The notes under the pieces: model-generated
Databases searched by the model: none
Told to the model about the DNA's origin: nothing
What the model saw: only the letters and a program-made list of their open reading frames with translations
Program-made: the position numbers and the translations under genes
NCBI GenBank assembly: GCA_949318235.1
Contig: OX439131.1
Location: 24,071,903 to 24,135,902, forward strand
Direction: 5' to 3'
Source: Ecdyonurus torrentis
Lineage: Eukaryota; Arthropoda; Insecta; Ephemeroptera; Heptageniidae
DNA: 64,000 nt
Shown here: positions 62,801 to 64,000 of the stretch, piece after piece
Layout of the letters: every line of letters starts with the position of its first letter
Numbering within the stretch: position 1 is the first letter of the stretch

Positions 62801-64000
62801 TTTGCTGTGGAGTAGTGCCTTTACATACATACCCAAAGAATGCTTGGAGATGATCATTAGGGTTTTTGCGTTTCAATACTATCATTTTACTTGCCAATGG
62901 GACACAAAGCCTTATCCTAATTACATTAAACCTTGTATGATTTTGAAATTTGTTCATATATTTTTCTGCTCCTGGCTTAAACAATTCTTATTTTGTTTCA
63001 GTGTTTTTTAGCATTAAAAGCACTCAGACACAATGAAAAACCTGAAGAAATCAGAGCATGTCTAATTGATTACTTAGCACATGAACTACTGCTAAGTCAT
63101 GCAATTGGACTAACTCCTTCAGATTTAGCGACTGCTGCATCTCGTACAGCAGATCTTCTGCCTATTAAATTAAATCTAGATGAGAGTGAGACCAAATCTG
63201 AAGTAAAGACTGAGCCTTCTCTCCCAGTAGAAATTAAAATCGAGAGTACAGAATCAGTTGAAAAAAATGATGATGAGGTTTTAGCTATTCCACTTCAGAA
63301 TGATGACCTACCTCAAGATCAGGTTGTTACTGGTGATGAATTAATTATAACAAATTCTGAATCTACTTCAGTATATTCACAAACTGACCCTTGTGAATTG
63401 GATGATGTGAGTGAAAATACTTCACAAATGATTAATACTGATAGTATTACTGATTCAGAGATAGATATTGTAGTTAAAGAGAAAAAAGAAGAAGGTTGCC
63501 AAACAGATGCAATTCCTCTTGAAAATTATGTTCTTGACTTAGCAGAATTGGAGAAGGAAAAGATAATTGTACCTGCTACGCCTGTAGAAGTTACTCCATC
63601 TCCAGTTAAACTAAGAACACCGTCCAGATTAATTGTTACTCGACCGTCAATGGCTGCTGCAGTAGTGCGAGGAGTAGCTAGACCAACTGTTTCCAGAGGA
63701 AGAGGTGTGACATCAGACATTAGACCAAACACAGTTCAACCCAGAGCTGTTCGAAGTCTGACAGAAATTAGAGGAGGACTTACAGGAGGGCGTGGCTTAG
63801 CTCGAAAATCTCTAGAACCGAGATTGAGAGCTGCCACGACTGGTAGCACTATAGCAGCAAGACAAGTATGTAACTTAATTTCTAAGCATGATATCTCTTA
63901 CATTCTTTCACTGGTACTGGTGTCATGTTTATTATATGCTCTCTTTAGCCTACTGCTCGAATTGGCCAAGCTCTTGCTACTCTACCAAATAAACCTAATA
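59671..64000 (+). CDS. SCAPER: SCAPER homologue, 5' part (runs off window)
   Basis: Seen: six phase-consistent exons (59671-59806, 59948-60100, 60249-60352, 60506-60652, 63002-63865, 63949-end), 485 residues so far. The N terminus LVQEEGRASKHAAFSVPVEP recalls human EEGRTARNLIAWSVPLE. Residues about 98-180 match the conserved SCAPER segment (CEQSESIDNCKV, MENYVRDFKSLI, ERPTSIAWEVRRSSPSK). Known: SCAPER is a cyclin A-associated protein of the ER/cytoplasm with roles in the cell cycle and cilia. The ATG sits right at a splice acceptor, so coding may start in an earlier exon. The 864-base exon encodes acidic, poorly conserved sequence and is joined by phase only. Confidence 0.85.
59948..60100 (+). 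CDS. SCAPER: SCAPER exon: basic linker
   Basis: Acceptor TTTTAG, donor GTATTT. Encodes GKPTLKKPPTTPRQENKK and on to a Ser/Arg/Lys-rich linker. Phase 1 at both ends. Confidence 0.82.
60249..60352 (+). CDS. SCAPER: SCAPER exon: conserved helical segment
   Basis: Acceptor TTAACAG, donor GTATTC. Encodes HWSILRATLVRTMEEIFFLC and EQSESIDNCK, aligning with human YWAFLFDNLRRAVDEIYVTC. A 44-base inverted near-copy of part of it lies at 62014-62057. Confidence 0.9.
60506..60652 (+). CDS. SCAPER: SCAPER exon: conserved NYVRDFKSL segment
   Basis: Acceptor GTCATAG, donor GTATGT. 49 codons with MMENYVRDFKSLIQ and RPTSIAWEVRRSSP, the family's strongest N-terminal match. Confidence 0.93.
60714..60830 (-). 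mobile_element. family L retroelement 3' fragment
   Basis: Inverted copy of 50957-51070: TTATTAAACACCAAGGTGTA at the tail end and CATATTGACTTAATGATAGG with GTCCGA further in. The homologous sequence may continue further right (60830-61075), beyond the part shared here. Confidence 0.6.
61405..61744. mobile_element. TTAA-flanked MITE
   Basis: TTAA at 61405-61408 and again at 61741-61744 flank a 332-base element with inverted ends GGGAGTAGGATACCGAC and GTCGGTCCCCTACTCCC. TTAA duplication is typical of piggyBac and Kolobok transposons; GGG ends favour Kolobok. A chance open frame crosses it, but no transposase. Confidence 0.75.
62014..62057 (-). repeat. inverted partial copy of a SCAPER exon
   Basis: On the - strand, TTCATTAGTCCATTCTACGG and GCTACTCTTGTGAGGACAAT with GGAA match 60261-60304 with one mismatch in 44 bases. 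Neither splice site nor flanking intron is included. Confidence 0.85.
63002..63865 (+). CDS. SCAPER: SCAPER long exon (288 codons)
   Basis: Acceptor GTTTCAG, donor GTATGT, phase 0 at both ends. Starts CFLALKALRHNEKPEEIRAC with a helical part, then a Glu/Asp/Ser-rich region, then an Arg/Gly-rich basic part (GRGVTSDIR, RGGLTGGRGLARK). Clear coding bias; membership of this gene is inferred from phase and strand. Confidence 0.8.
63949..64000 (+). CDS. SCAPER: SCAPER next exon, cut by window end
   Basis: Acceptor CTCTTTAG. Encodes PTARIGQALATLPNKPN, open to the end of the window. Confidence 0.75.

Larger units (their letters stand above)
60653..63001 (+). other. SCAPER intron with several insertions
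   Basis: Contains family L fragments (60714-60830 and near 61081-61130, - strand), a TTAA-flanked MITE (61409-61740), the inverted exon copy (62014-62057) and a poly-A tract near 62594. Confidence 0.7.

Overview
This window is nuclear DNA of an animal, most likely an arthropod and possibly a crustacean. The genes are split by GT-AG introns, the DNA is very AT-rich, and there are many long microsatellites (TA, GA, GAAA, poly-A) and palindromic transposon remnants. The SR-protein tail (ESMEDD), the arthropod-style RpL36 and the other protein sequences favour an arthropod. The species cannot be fixed from sequence alone. All coordinates and splice sites were read by eye; exon joins were checked for GT-AG ends and reading-frame phase.

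Layout. (1) 790-7995, + strand: 3' part of an SRSF4/5/6-class (B52/SRp55) splicing factor, six exons seen plus one likely 42-base cassette exon. (2) 10989-12026, + strand: an uninterrupted 345-residue protein with a TIR domain like vertebrate TRIF/TRAM (TICAM) and a RHIM-like motif near its C terminus. This is the most interesting gene here. (3) 20795-48878, - strand: a complete 609-residue ELL (RNA polymerase II elongation factor) in ten coding exons. Exon 1 lies 16 kb and 25 kb from exons 2 and 3, and the long introns are full of repeats and contain GC-rich islands. (4) 51704-57427, - strand: complete ribosomal protein L36, 117 residues in three coding exons, with a likely TOP-type first exon near 58862-58880. 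(5) 59671-64000, + strand: 5' part of a SCAPER homologue, running off the window and head-to-head with RpL36.

Between and inside the genes is an unusually dense set of foldback (palindromic) elements. At least two related families share ATCGAT termini. One family carries repeated modules containing TTTTGTCA and GAAGCAAAA, the other repeated modules containing ACACTTTACAAAT. Other palindromic families include one with perfect 146-base arms. Several are nested, and intact sister arms or copies act as empty sites that reveal the insertion events. Two further surprises are an inverted partial copy of a SCAPER exon inside the following SCAPER intron, and a phase-matched microexon in the SR-protein gene.

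Functionally, SRSF6, ELL and RpL36 are housekeeping RNA-processing, transcription and translation genes. The TIR gene is a probable innate-immune adaptor. No operon logic applies. No CRISPR, rRNA or convincing tRNA was seen.
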